From positions 32,596 through 57,553 of the forward strand of contig DBWM01000059.1 in the NCBI GenBank assembly GCA_002309015.1: 24,958 nt of DNA. The letters are read 5' to 3'. Made by a program: the position numbers and the translations under genes. This DNA comes from Myxococcales bacterium UBA1238 (GTDB lineage: Bacteria; Myxococcota_A; Bradymonadia; UBA7976; UBA1532). Shown here in pieces: positions 1 to 8,455 of this stretch; position 1 is the stretch's first letter; each line of letters begins with the position of its first letter. Under the pieces are notes generated by a model that was not told the DNA's origin, did no database searches, and was given only the letters and a program-made list of their open reading frames with translations.

Positions 1-1201
1 CCGCCTGCCGCACCGCGTCATCGGTGATCCGCACTTTGTGATGGCGCTCCAGATGCGGCAGCAACCCGCGCAAAATTTCGACCGCCACCGAAGGCTCCGG
101 CTCCTCCACCTTCACCACCTGAAACCGCCGCGCCAGCGCCGAGTCGGATTCAAAATAACGCTTATATTCCGCCCATGTCGTCGCCGCGATCGTCCGAAGC
201 TCACCGCGCGCCAGAGCCGGCTTCAAAATGTTGGCCGCATCCGAAATGCCCGCGTTGCCTCCGGCCCCGATCAGCATATGCGCTTCGTCGATGAACAGGA
301 TCACCGGGCGCAGCAGGCCTTTGACTTCGGAGATGATGTTTTTCAGGCGCTTTTCAAACTCGCCCTGAACGCTCGCGCCCGCCTGCAGCAACGTTAAATC
401 GAGGGCCCGAATCGACACGTTGCGCAGATTCATGGGCACATCGCCGTTCACGATGCGCCGCGCCAGCCCTTCGACCACCGCCGTCTTACCGACACCCGCT
501 TCGCCCGTCAGGATGGGGTTGTTCTGGCGTCTACGCCCCAAAATATCAATGATTTGGCGGATTTCGCTTTCACGACCGATCACAGGATCGATCTTGCCCT
601 GGCTCGCTTTGGCCGTCAGATCCTGCGTATAGGCGTCGAGGGCCGGGGTTTCCTGCACCGTCTCGGTGTTGGCCGCAAGCTCCACCTCGGGCGGGCGCGA
701 ATCGAGGGGGATCGCCGCCGCCGACGCCTCGTTGCTGTTGCGGATGACCTGATCCAAATCGCGCCACAGCATCTCGGGATCGATGGTGCGCAGACAAGGC
801 GCCGCCAAAAGCATGCGATCCTTCAGCTCATCGTCGAGCCGCAGCGCCAGAAAGATTGCCCCGCTACGCACGCGCCCCGAATGCATCTGCAGCGACGCCA
901 CCAGCCAGGCCTCTTTCAGCAGCTTGGGCACATCCTGCGCAAAGGTGGGCACGCGCGTGTTGCCGCATTTAAACCCATCGAGCGTGTTCTCGAGATCGCG
1001 GCGTAAGTCCCCGCGCGTCAAGCCAAAATGGGTCAGAATCCTATCGATGTCGGTGTTGCGCCGTTCGAGCAGCTTCATCAAAAAATGCTCGATCTCAATA
1101 CTGTAGTGACCGTGCGCAACGCAAAGGGCGGCCGCTTCCTCCAGGCTCTGACGGCACTGGGGATTCAGCGTGCTCATCAAGGCCTTAATATCGTAATCCA
1201 C
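1..1201 (-). CDS. clpV: T6SS sheath-recycling AAA+ ATPase ClpV/TssH (N-terminal part, cut by window edge)
   Basis: ClpV is the hexameric cytoplasmic AAA+ unfoldase that disassembles contracted TssB/TssC sheaths. Reading the minus strand from 1201 gives about 400 residues that stay open to the window edge, so the second ATPase domain and C-terminus are missing. A double-Clp N-domain spans about residues 1-145. It is followed by a Walker A motif GEAGVGKT (residues 233-240, bases 482-505) and a Walker B motif VILFIDEAH (300-308, bases 278-304). The start is taken as GTG at 1201, one base after the tssG stop, because the resulting N-terminus VDYDIKALMSTLN aligns with the usual ClpV beginning. An in-frame ATG at 1177 is the alternative. 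ClpV is distinguished from ClpB mainly by context: it is the last gene of a complete tss operon. ClpB-like housekeeping function is unlikely here. Confidence 0.95.
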   Translation of the reverse strand, partial: MDYDIKALMSTLNPQCRQSLEEAAALCVAHGHYSIEIEHFLMKLLERRNTDIDRILTHFGLTRGDLRRDLENTLDGFKCGNTRVPTFAQDVPKLLKEAWLVASLQMHSGRVRSGAIFLALRLDDELKDRMLLAAPCLRTIDPEMLWRDLDQVIRNSNEASAAAIPLDSRPPEVELAANTETVQETPALDAYTQDLTAKASQGKIDPVIGRESEIRQIIDILGRRRQNNPILTGEAGVGKTAVVEGLARRIVNGDVPMNLRNVSIRALDLTLLQAGASVQGEFEKRLKNIISEVKGLLRPVILFIDEAHMLIGAGGNAGISDAANILKPALARGELRTIAATTWAEYKRYFESDSALARRFQVVKVEEPEPSVAVEILRGLLPHLERHHKVRITDDAVRQA

Positions 1202-1202
1202 T

Positions 1203-2306
1203 TTACAATAAATCCGGTGCTAAACGGCCGGGCACGCGAGCCTTCAAATGCGACGCGCGCACCTTGCCGCTCATGATCCAGCTCGTCCACCCCAGACGCA
1301 TCTGTCCCTTCACCGACAAGGTGGGACGATTGGCCATCACTTCATCGCCCTTAACCTGGACATTCAGGTGGAAATCGAAGGCCGATCGCGTATAGAAGTT
1401 CACGAGCTTCACAAAGCTGGTAAAATAGCGCCCCGTCGGCAGGAAATCGCTGAAATCCTGCCAGGACATCGGCTCGGTCGAGAGCTCGAATCCCGATTGC
1501 GCATCCCAAATGCGGCAACCGACGATGGTCGTGGCACCCAGCTTGTTGAAGGTGATCTTCCCCGCCGAAAGCCGCGTCCGCTCATCCTCATGCAGGCGCA
1601 GCCATTTGCCACAGAGTTCGCGCCCCGTGAATTCGCGCTCAAAAAAATGGCCCAGCAGACGCGTCAGCCCATCCATCGATCGCTCGCGCTGCCAAAGCAG
1701 ACCGCAATACATGATCAGGTCGCGGGCAAAAATATGGAACTTGGGCTCAGCGCGCTCATCTTTCAGCGCATCAAAGGCCTCACAGGTGCCTTTGGCGCCC
1801 GCCCCCGCAATGCACATCAGGTAATGCCCGAAGGGATGCTCCTCCGATGCACGCGTATTCAGCGACGGCCGATTGCATTGGCGCGTTCTGTAAAGCAGCG
1901 AAATTAAACGATGATTAAAGAGATCCAAAAAATCTCTTAAACTCGTATCGCCCACGCGGACGCGATCGCGCACCAGCTTGGTAAAATAATGCGGCAGAGG
2001 CCCGCGTGCCCCCGCGAGCCCCATAAAATTTACCTGAATGATCGGCGGCCCGTCATCCAAAGGCAGCGGATCGATCTCGCCCACATCGGAAGCCTGAAAC
2101 GCCTGCGACACCGTCGATCGAAAGCGTACAGATTCCTCTTCCGGCGTCGGCGCTCCACCTGAAGGCAACGTGTCGGGCAACCCCCTCTCACGGAGGCGAT
2201 ACCGCCATTGCGCTTCGAGTAATTTGACCGCCTGGAAAAAATTAAAGCGGTAGGCTTCCTTAAAATAGAGAGCTAATCGTCCGTAGTCGGAATCATGGGC
2301 GGCCAT
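1203..2306 (-). CDS. tssG: T6SS baseplate wedge protein TssG
   Basis: TssG (VasB/ImpH family) pairs with two TssF copies to form the T6SS baseplate wedge, which also carries TssK and TssE. The 367-residue product has the family's opening region (LYFKEAYRFNFFQAVKLLE), normally found near the N-terminus. It also has the PPIIQVNFMGLAGARGPLPHYF segment typical of the first third, followed by the LRDFLDLFNHRLISLLYR block. Length is within the usual range of about 330-370 residues. It starts at an ATG inside the end of tssF (34-bp overlap), with a GGAAG just upstream, indicating translational coupling. It is followed after one base by clpV. Confidence 0.95.
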   Translation of the reverse strand: MAAHDSDYGRLALYFKEAYRFNFFQAVKLLEAQWRYRLRERGLPDTLPSGGAPTPEEESVRFRSTVSQAFQASDVGEIDPLPLDDGPPIIQVNFMGLAGARGPLPHYFTKLVRDRVRVGDTSLRDFLDLFNHRLISLLYRTRQCNRPSLNTRASEEHPFGHYLMCIAGAGAKGTCEAFDALKDERAEPKFHIFARDLIMYCGLLWQRERSMDGLTRLLGHFFEREFTGRELCGKWLRLHEDERTRLSAGKITFNKLGATTIVGCRIWDAQSGFELSTEPMSWQDFSDFLPTGRYFTSFVKLVNFYTRSAFDFHLNVQVKGDEVMANRPTLSVKGQMRLGWTSWIMSGKVRASHLKARVPGRLAPDLL

Positions 2307-4084
2307 ATCTTCCAGGTCCCCTCACGCTGCTTGGATTCGAGTACCAATTGAGTGAAAACGTTCACCGATGAGAGCAGGCCGAAATATTGATTCAACACTT
2401 CTCCCAATAAAACCGGACTGATGCCGGAGAAGCGATCTTCGTCGATGCGAATGGTGATCCGCTGCACGCGGCAGAATCCCTGGAACGAATCGTTGCTCGC
2501 CCGCAACGTCACCACTTCCCGATGAACATCTTCAATCGCCTGCAACTGTGGCTCGATGGATTCCGTAGCCGTAAAGGCATAAACGCGCAACTGTTCGCGC
2601 AAAGCCTCCACCGCATGAGGGCCATCCGGCAAGCTCAAATGGCTCATCGCCAAATGAGAAATCAGCCGCCACATCGCTTCCCCTTGCATAGGGGGAGACA
2701 GCTGATCCGACGGCCGCTTGAGCACCTTCACCAGAGCGTGCGGACCATCTTCAATGTTTAAGCCATCCCCCTGATCCAGATGTGTCGCCAGATCGCGATT
2801 GGTACAAAGTGTATGCGCGCGAAGGGCTTTTGCCTCAGGCAACTGCTGGCGCAGGGAAGCATCGACGAACGAAACCCAGACATCGGATCCCGGAATCTCA
2901 GGATTCAGCGTAGGTCCGCGCCGCATATGCCAATAAACCGTATCGGCGTCTGCCGAATGCAGCGGCCCGTAAAGCGGCTCGATCCGCCCTTCGGTTTCAT
3001 CGCTTAAGCTGGTCGAAATCGAGCGGATAGAATGGATTTCTGTCGTACGCTCCCAGCGGGAATCGCCCAAAACCCGAACTTCATATTCAGAACCCTTCAC
3101 ATAAATGGGCTCAGAAACCTTATCGAACAGGTTCACGATCGGTGTACAACCGAGCAAGAGCGAATCCGCAGAAACATTGATTCGGCGGCGCGGCGCGTGA
3201 TTCAAAAGGAACAGAAGATCGAGCTCATCCTTCGCTTCTCCCATCGAAATGTTTTCCACATCGATGAAAAGAAAGCGCTCAGGAAATGCAAAATACTCTT
3301 GCAGCAATCCGTAAGCCCTGATGGCATAAGGCTTACTCGGCAAAAGTTCCTCGCCCTTTGCAAAACCGACCGTCCTTGTGCGACCCATCTCGGGCTCAAA
3401 ACCCCGACCAGGCACTTCGCCATCCGGCAGACAGACCACCCCCCGCACATCGGCGCTCAGGAGCTCATACAAAGGCCCTGTTACATTGCGCTCGCCATTT
3501 AAATAGAATCGGAGCTTATCAAGCTTATAGGTTTTCAGCGGGAAGCTCATCTTCTTGAGGCGGACCCGCAAAACCGATTGCACCGACGACAACGCCCCTT
3601 CTGCCAAAAAGGCATAGGCCGCCGGGTTTTCAAAGCGCACTTCTTTGACCGTAATCGGCCAAATGGTCACTGGCAAACAATTGCGAAACCGGCAAGTCCG
3701 CTTCTGGAATGAGGTCTCCACATACAACTTGGTATTTTTGGGGATCTCGATACCTTCCGTCACCCCTGCTCCCCCTTCATCGGGCTCAAACTGAGCGATC
3801 GTCATCGAAGGCACGGGTTGCGTGAAATGCGGATAAATATAGCCCAGTAAACCTTGCGTCACCTCTGGCAATTCAGCTTCCAGACTGTGCTGAATGCGCG
3901 CCGTCAGCATGGCAACGCCTTCCAGCAGGCGCTCAACATGCGGATCCGGCACCGGACCATCGGTCAGTTCAAGGCGTTTCGCAATACGAGGATGAGACTT
4001 GGCATATTTTGCACCCATCCGGCGCAAAAAGCTCAGCTCATCGCGATATGTTTGGAGGAATTCATCCTCGGCATCAGCGGCCAA
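2273..4084 (-). CDS. tssF: T6SS baseplate protein TssF
   Basis: TssF (VasA/ImpG family) is the large baseplate wedge subunit that holds TssG and contacts the TssK adaptor. The 603 residues match the usual length of about 580-620. The N-terminus has the family signature: YRDELSFLRRMGAKYAKSHP, then a PDPHVERLLEGVAMLTARI block and a YIYPHFTQPVPSM motif at about residues 86-98. The start is a TTG at 4084, inside the last codons of tssE (11-bp overlap). No ATG lies near, since the next in-frame Met is already inside the conserved block, and an AAAGG/GGAG sequence precedes the TTG. The 3' end overlaps tssG by 34 bp. Confidence 0.96.
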   Translation of the reverse strand: MAADAEDEFLQTYRDELSFLRRMGAKYAKSHPRIAKRLELTDGPVPDPHVERLLEGVAMLTARIQHSLEAELPEVTQGLLGYIYPHFTQPVPSMTIAQFEPDEGGAGVTEGIEIPKNTKLYVETSFQKRTCRFRNCLPVTIWPITVKEVRFENPAAYAFLAEGALSSVQSVLRVRLKKMSFPLKTYKLDKLRFYLNGERNVTGPLYELLSADVRGVVCLPDGEVPGRGFEPEMGRTRTVGFAKGEELLPSKPYAIRAYGLLQEYFAFPERFLFIDVENISMGEAKDELDLLFLLNHAPRRRINVSADSLLLGCTPIVNLFDKVSEPIYVKGSEYEVRVLGDSRWERTTEIHSIRSISTSLSDETEGRIEPLYGPLHSADADTVYWHMRRGPTLNPEIPGSDVWVSFVDASLRQQLPEAKALRAHTLCTNRDLATHLDQGDGLNIEDGPHALVKVLKRPSDQLSPPMQGEAMWRLISHLAMSHLSLPDGPHAVEALREQLRVYAFTATESIEPQLQAIEDVHREVVTLRASNDSFQGFCRVQRITIRIDEDRFSGISPVLLGEVLNQYFGLLSSVNVFTQLVLESKQREGTWKIWPPMIPTTDD

Positions 4085-4565
4085 CGACCTTTACTCCCCC
4101 CTCGCTCATGTCGAGGATTGCCCGAAAAGAGACTGGCTCATTGAGGGGACCGCCTATGAGGCGCGCCTCAAAAACAACTTCGAGTACGCGGTGATTGCTT
4201 TCAACCGGTTCCACGTGAATTTGCTTCACATCAAGCCTCGGTTCAAAAGCCTTCATCGCCTGGCGAATCCATTTCGCCAAAATCGTTCTGTCTGCTTCGG
4301 AAGAAGGGACAAGATGGGTAAAGTCCTGAACGCCGTAATCCATAACGGTTCGACGTCCAACAACATCATCGAAAAGGGCAACACAGCGCGCATTAAAAAG
4401 CCACCCCAGATCCCTCAAGACCGAGCGTCCATATTCGGCGCGGGTTTGAGCTCTGAAAGGTGGCTTTTCCGCCTCACCATCAGGTTGATCATCGATCAAC
4501 CGGTCCAGGAGCGGGGCCCGGACCAAGCGAGAAGCGCTACTGCCTGCCCCGCCAGGCTTGCTCAT
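4074..4565 (-). CDS. tssE: T6SS baseplate protein TssE (gp25-like)
   Basis: TssE is the gp25/lysozyme-like baseplate component from which sheath polymerisation is primed. It lacks lysozyme activity. The 163-residue product carries the gp25 signature SVLRDLGWLFNAR (residues 48-60), the equivalent of the family's RDLExLLNTR. This is followed by the DYGVQDF motif (about 76-82) and an ILAKWIRQAMKAFEPRL helix. The ATG at 4565 follows the hcp stop by 10 bp, with AAGGGTGAG as ribosome binding site reaching into the hcp stop codon. The 3' end overlaps tssF by 11 bp. The N-terminal ~40 residues are Gly/Ala/Pro rich and look disordered. Confidence 0.93.
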   Translation of the reverse strand: MSKPGGAGSSASRLVRAPLLDRLIDDQPDGEAEKPPFRAQTRAEYGRSVLRDLGWLFNARCVALFDDVVGRRTVMDYGVQDFTHLVPSSEADRTILAKWIRQAMKAFEPRLDVKQIHVEPVESNHRVLEVVFEARLIGGPLNEPVSFRAILDMSEGGVKVVGR

Positions 4566-4575
4566 CTACTCACCC

Positions 4576-5088
4576 TTACGCGATAACGTGCGTACGGAGA
4601 TCGTGAGAGACGGGCTGGGCAGCACCGACGGTACCCTTGGTCTTGTCTTGCTGCGTGTAGGTGTAGGTCACCTTCGCGTAAGTCAGCGCGACAGTTTCCA
4701 TAGGAACGTCACCAACCGAGCCGCTGATCTGAAGATCAGCAACGATGACCGACTCCATCTCGACCTTAAGATAGGCAACGCCGATCTGGTTGCCACCGGC
4801 ATCACCGGAGGAGCGGTAGCAAGTCAAGGTCGCCGTGTCGAAGTGCTGACCGGACCAGCAGCCCTTGAGGAGGTCATCAGTGGCCGAGTCGAGAGTCTTG
4901 GTGAAGACGAAGGGCTGGTGGTTGGCCTTTTCGACCGTACCGCCGCCACCGTGGCTACGAACAGCGCTGGTGGGCTGATTGAAGCCATGGCTCCAAGAAA
5001 GAACCTCGATCTCAGTCTCATGACCCTTGGAGGAGCTACCGCCGTTGACGTCAGGACCACAGATCTTCATGAACGCATTAATGGCCAT
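4576..5088 (-). CDS. hcp: T6SS inner-tube protein Hcp (TssD)
   Basis: Hcp forms stacked hexameric rings that make the expelled inner tube and can chaperone effectors in the lumen. The 170-residue product begins MAINAFMKICG and contains the family's IEVLSWSHGFNQP segment. It continues with FTKTLDSATDDLLKGCWSG and ends in the YTYTQQDKTKG strand, all standard Hcp features at standard length. There is no C-terminal extension, so no fused effector domain. It starts at ATG 5088 with AAGGG about 9 bases upstream. A 7-bp-stem hairpin (5111-5131) separates it from tssC, and tssE follows 10 bp downstream. Being embedded with its sheath genes argues that it is the structural Hcp of this apparatus. Confidence 0.96.
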   Translation of the reverse strand: MAINAFMKICGPDVNGGSSSKGHETEIEVLSWSHGFNQPTSAVRSHGGGGTVEKANHQPFVFTKTLDSATDDLLKGCWSGQHFDTATLTCYRSSGDAGGNQIGVAYLKVEMESVIVADLQISGSVGDVPMETVALTYAKVTYTYTQQDKTKGTVGAAQPVSHDLRTHVIA

Positions 5089-5110
5089 CGTTCTTTTCCC
5101 TTACGGTTAG

Positions 5111-5131
5111 CAGGAGAACTTTTGTCTCCTG
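5111..5131 (-). other. stem-loop between tssC and hcp
   Basis: The minus strand reads CAGGAGA-CAAAAGT-TCTCCTG, a perfect 7-bp stem with a 7-nt loop. It begins 28 nt past the tssC stop and ends 22 nt before the hcp start. No U-run follows, so it is not a classical terminator. It could stabilise the tssBC mRNA end, mark a processing site, or tune hcp translation. The structure is seen; the role is inferred. Confidence 0.55.
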
Positions 5132-5159
5132 GGTTGCTTAAATGCCGCGACGCCTACTA

Positions 5160-6659
5160 TTAGAACGCCGGCGGCGGAAGGCTGGCCACCAAACGAATGG
5201 AGGCCGACAATTCATCAAGCTGGAAGTGCGGACGGACGAAAACGACCGCCTTGTACGCACCAGGACGACCAGGAACTTCCGCAACGTCAACACGCGCTTC
5301 ACGCAGCGGGTACTTGGCCTTGAGGGTTTGCCCTGCATCATCCTTACCGAGAACATACTGCATAATCCAGCGGTTGAGGTAAGAATCGACATCGTCACGG
5401 CTCATGAACGAACCGATCTTGTCGCGGGCCAAAACCTTCAGATAATGCGCGAAACGGGAAGCCGCCATGATGTAAGGCAACTGGGCCGAAATACGCGCGT
5501 TGGAGTTCGCGAAATCGCTGTCGTAGGTCTTCGGCTTGTTGCAGGTCGAAGCACCGAAGAAGGCTGCGTAGTTGGTGTTCTTGCAGAAGACCAACGGAAT
5601 GAAGCCCAGATCTGACAGTTCTTTTTCACGACGATCGGTGATGGCAACTTCGGTCGGGATCTTGGTCGCAATATCACCCTCTTCGGTGCGATACTTGTGC
5701 AACGGAAGACCTTCAACCAAACCGCCGCCTTCGGCGCCACGGATGGCCGCACACCACTTGTACAACGAGAAAGCGGTGGTCAGGCGGTTGCCGAGAGCCC
5801 ATGCAGAGGAACCCCAGAGGTACTTGTTGTGATCGGTACCATCGACGTCCTCGTTGAAAGGCAAACCTTCAACAGGGTTCTGATCGCCGTAAGGAACACG
5901 GAGCAGCATGCGAGGCATGCAGAGACCCACGTAACGGGAGTCTTCCATACCACGGAACTGGTTCCATTTTTCCATGTTCGCTTCGAAAAGCTTGGCAAGA
6001 TCGCGAGGCTCGCCCAACTTCTCGAAAGAGGTCAAACCGAACATACCAGCGGTTGCACCAGCGATGTAAGGCGCGTGGGCAGCAGCAGCAATGTTCGAAA
6101 GACCCATCAACAAATCGATATCGGCGTTGGAACGGCCAAATTCGAAGCCAGAAACGATGGCGCCGTAGGGCTCACCACCGTAAGTGCCGTATTCTTCTTC
6201 GTAAAGAAGCTTGAACAGCTTGCTCTGGTCAAAGTCAGAGGCGTTCTCGATATCGTTGAGGCACTCCTTCTTAGTCGCGTGGAGCACCTTGATCTTTAAG
6301 AACTGACCGGTTTCGGCGTTCGAAACGAGGAACTTCAAGCCGCGCCAAACAGACTCGAGCTGTTGGAAATCAGCTTGGTGAAGAATCTCGTTCAACTGCG
6401 CCTGCACCTTGCGATCGATGCTTGCAATCTGCGCTTCGATCAGCTGGGTCGCATTCCGGATCGTCTTCTTCTTTTCATCTTGGCCGGGGGCCACACCACC
6501 GGTCACAGCCTGCTCAAGCAGAGCTTTCAGAGCATCGCGCTGTCCCGCGCGGTTCGTCTGAGCGATCACCGAAGTAAGGACATCAACGCCTTCTGCGGTA
6601 GCGCCAGCAGCTGCAGCCATTTCAGCGGCTTCATCAGCGCCAATCGGTCGAAATCCCAT
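5160..6659 (-). CDS. tssC: T6SS contractile sheath large subunit TssC (VipB)
   Basis: TssC intertwines with TssB to form the contractile sheath around the Hcp tube. The 499 residues match the family length. The sequence has the N-terminal helical region (about 1-70) and the LESVWRGLKFLVSNAETG motif. It continues with EYGTYGGEPYGAIVSGFEFG, and then EDSRYVGLCMPRMLLRVPYG, all hallmark TssC blocks. The C-terminus keeps the FAHYLKVLARDKIGSFMSR and LNRWIMQYV elements. The ATG at 6659 is preceded by AGAGG six bases upstream. It lies 47 bp after tssB, and 71 bp separate it from hcp. Confidence 0.97.
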   Translation of the reverse strand: MGFRPIGADEAAEMAAAAGATAEGVDVLTSVIAQTNRAGQRDALKALLEQAVTGGVAPGQDEKKKTIRNATQLIEAQIASIDRKVQAQLNEILHQADFQQLESVWRGLKFLVSNAETGQFLKIKVLHATKKECLNDIENASDFDQSKLFKLLYEEEYGTYGGEPYGAIVSGFEFGRSNADIDLLMGLSNIAAAAHAPYIAGATAGMFGLTSFEKLGEPRDLAKLFEANMEKWNQFRGMEDSRYVGLCMPRMLLRVPYGDQNPVEGLPFNEDVDGTDHNKYLWGSSAWALGNRLTTAFSLYKWCAAIRGAEGGGLVEGLPLHKYRTEEGDIATKIPTEVAITDRREKELSDLGFIPLVFCKNTNYAAFFGASTCNKPKTYDSDFANSNARISAQLPYIMAASRFAHYLKVLARDKIGSFMSRDDVDSYLNRWIMQYVLGKDDAGQTLKAKYPLREARVDVAEVPGRPGAYKAVVFVRPHFQLDELSASIRLVASLPPPAF

Positions 6660-6706
6660 CGCTTACCTCTTCAGATATCTGTGTTAGCGTTCGCCTATGG
6701 CACTGC

Positions 6707-7210
6707 TTACAGCTTGTTGACCAATTCCGCCAGTTTGCCTTTGAGCTCTTCGTCGCTGGCAGTTGACTTAATCACGTCGTTGATCGAGGTGGCCAAGTCA
6801 TCATCGACGAAGATCTTCGCCAAGAGCGCGTTCAACGCCTGGCGCTTCTCATAAGCCTCGCGGAGCTTGTCGACATGGTTGATGAGCGCCATCGGGGAGA
6901 AGTCCGACAAGGAGTTGAACTTCAAGTCGACGGGAATCTGAGCGCTCGTGTCATCCATCTGGTTGGGAACAGTGAAGCTCAATGAAGGCTCCATGCTCGC
7001 CATGACTTCGTCAAAGCTCTCATTGTCGATCTGAGTGAACTTGCGTTCCTTCAGTTTCTTACCTTGAGCGTGGCCTGCAAGGTCTGCCAACACGGCAACC
7101 ACGAAGGGCAGCTCTTTAGTCTCGACCGCATCACCGATCTCGACATCGTAGGTAATTTGAACTCTAGGCGGACGTACCCGCCCAATCTTGTGCTGAGTCT
7201 GATCAGCCAT
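6707..7210 (-). CDS. tssB: T6SS contractile sheath small subunit TssB (VipA)
   Basis: TssB is the small sheath subunit and carries the region exposed to ClpV recognition in the contracted state. The 167-residue product shows the family's first strands, RVRPPRVQITYDVEIGDAVE, followed by ELPFVVAVLADLAG. Next come the FTQIDNESFDEVMASMEPSL block and, after it, DFSPMALINHVDKLREAYEKR. These are all diagnostic of TssB. The start ATG at 7210 has GGAG about six bases upstream. It is preceded by the longest gap within the dense tssK-clpV run (about 160 bp), where an internal promoter for the highly expressed tssBC-hcp part is plausible. Confidence 0.97.
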   Translation of the reverse strand: MADQTQHKIGRVRPPRVQITYDVEIGDAVETKELPFVVAVLADLAGHAQGKKLKERKFTQIDNESFDEVMASMEPSLSFTVPNQMDDTSAQIPVDLKFNSLSDFSPMALINHVDKLREAYEKRQALNALLAKIFVDDDLATSINDVIKSTASDEELKGKLAELVNKL

Positions 7211-7239
7211 CTCTGCTCCGTCTGGCTCGTCTGCGCAGC

Positions 7240-7252
7240 CGTCTCTGAGACG
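7240..7252. promoter_or_regulatory. 13-bp palindrome in the tssB leader
   Basis: CGTCTC-T-GAGACG is a perfect inverted repeat with 6-bp arms, about 30 bp upstream of the tssB start codon. A second small palindrome, CTGCGCAG, lies beside it at 7231-7238. It could be an operator half-site pair or a short leader hairpin near the ribosome binding site. Only the symmetry is visible; no regulator is identified. Confidence 0.35.
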
Positions 7253-7318
7253 TCACAATAAGTGCCCGAAAGGCAAACATTGCACTTCGGACATCAAGGA
7301 AAACTGTTTTTTCTGTAG

Positions 7319-7345
7319 AGTCTACCAGTCTTGGCGAATCGTCAA
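7319..7345 (-). promoter_or_regulatory. weak candidate promoter for tssBC-hcp
   Basis: On the minus strand a TTGACG -35-like hexamer (7345-7340) is followed after 15 bp by TAGACT (7324-7319). Spacing and -10 match are both suboptimal. The case rests mainly on location: it sits in the roughly 160-bp gap between tssA and tssB, ahead of the genes needed in greatest amounts. It could equally be chance. Confidence 0.22.
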
Positions 7346-7370
7346 GAACTTTTTTCAAAAATTTCGGATT

Positions 7371-8447
7371 TTATCCGTTGGGCGACTGAATGCCCAAAAG
7401 CCCATAGATTTGGCCCAGATCGCTCTGGTCCTGAACGAGCTCCTGGATCAGTTCCGTAAACGACATGTTACCCCAGCTGACCGCACGGCGCACCAAATGG
7501 GGGGTTGGGCTGTGAGGTTCTGTGCGCAACAAATAATCCGCCGCTTCAGCCAGGCGCTGATAAGCTTCTGCACGGTTGCGGATGGGCCCCCAGCGCAAAC
7601 CGGGAGCACCCGCGGCCTCAGGAGAAACCGTCGTTGCAGTATCTGCTTCTGCCGCAACAGCTCCTTCATCGCCTTCTTCTTTGGGTTCCTCTTCAGCTTT
7701 TTGGTTGACCGCACGCGTCACAAAATCGCGGATCGCGCGGAGCACCTCTTTAAACTGATAGAGAGAGGCCATCGGCTGACCACAACGCTTATCGATCACC
7801 TGCTCCAGATCGATGGCGGCTTCCCACAAATGGCCGAGATCCTGCTCGAGCTTGATGTAGAAAGCGGCCGGCGTCAAAAGGACGCAGGTCATAAACTGAG
7901 AAGTGGTCACATCATCCGGGCCCAAAGCCTGACCGGCGCGCTCTGCCATCGAGGCGCGCTCCCAATCGGCCCACGTAAAAATCTGGGGCTCTTTGGTTTG
8001 CGGCTTGGTTAAGGCAATGTTTTTGACTTCAAGCGAAAGCTTTTCGTTGATCCACGCGATGGGCGCCATGCGGGCATCGAGATCGCCGTCTTCGATTTCG
8101 GGATACAGGGTGTCCCAAAACCGGTTGACAAGGCTTTCGATCAGACGAAAACCCTGCTCGCAACCTTCGAGACCATAACGGCTGAGCCACGCCTCGATCA
8201 GCCATGCAGCGATACGTAAATCCTTGGATTTATTCTGCAAAGCATCGAGGCAGGTCTCTTCAACTTCGCGCCAATCGGCCTGCTTCAGAGCGGTTTTCCA
8301 AATGCCCTGCGAGAGATTGGCATCATCCTGACGCCGCGCTTCTTTGATTTTGTCGTAAACAGCGCTGCGTCGAAGGGATTCCCCTGAAGGCGACCGGTTA
8401 TTGATCGGCTTCAGGAGCGTGGCCAAATCGACATTCAACTTTGCCAT
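7371..8447 (-). CDS. tssA: T6SS assembly/cap protein TssA (ImpA_N family)
   Basis: TssA coordinates baseplate docking and sheath/tube polymerisation. The 358-residue product has an N-terminal ImpA_N domain: LLKPINNRSPSGESLR at about residues 10-25, then the WREVEETCLDALQNKSKDLR and AAWLIEAWLSRYGLEG blocks. An acidic Glu/Ala linker follows (about 250-275). The C-terminal domain, with RAEAYQRLAEAADYLLRTEP then HSPTPHLVRRAVSWG, resembles the short TssA1 class. The start chosen is ATG 8447, preceded by GAGGG five bases upstream, rather than the TTG at 8459. The tssM stop lies within this ribosome binding site, so the two genes are probably translationally coupled (8 bp apart). Confidence 0.93.
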   Translation of the reverse strand: MAKLNVDLATLLKPINNRSPSGESLRRSAVYDKIKEARRQDDANLSQGIWKTALKQADWREVEETCLDALQNKSKDLRIAAWLIEAWLSRYGLEGCEQGFRLIESLVNRFWDTLYPEIEDGDLDARMAPIAWINEKLSLEVKNIALTKPQTKEPQIFTWADWERASMAERAGQALGPDDVTTSQFMTCVLLTPAAFYIKLEQDLGHLWEAAIDLEQVIDKRCGQPMASLYQFKEVLRAIRDFVTRAVNQKAEEEPKEEGDEGAVAAEADTATTVSPEAAGAPGLRWGPIRNRAEAYQRLAEAADYLLRTEPHSPTPHLVRRAVSWGNMSFTELIQELVQDQSDLGQIYGLLGIQSPNG

Positions 8448-8455
8448 CTTAACCC

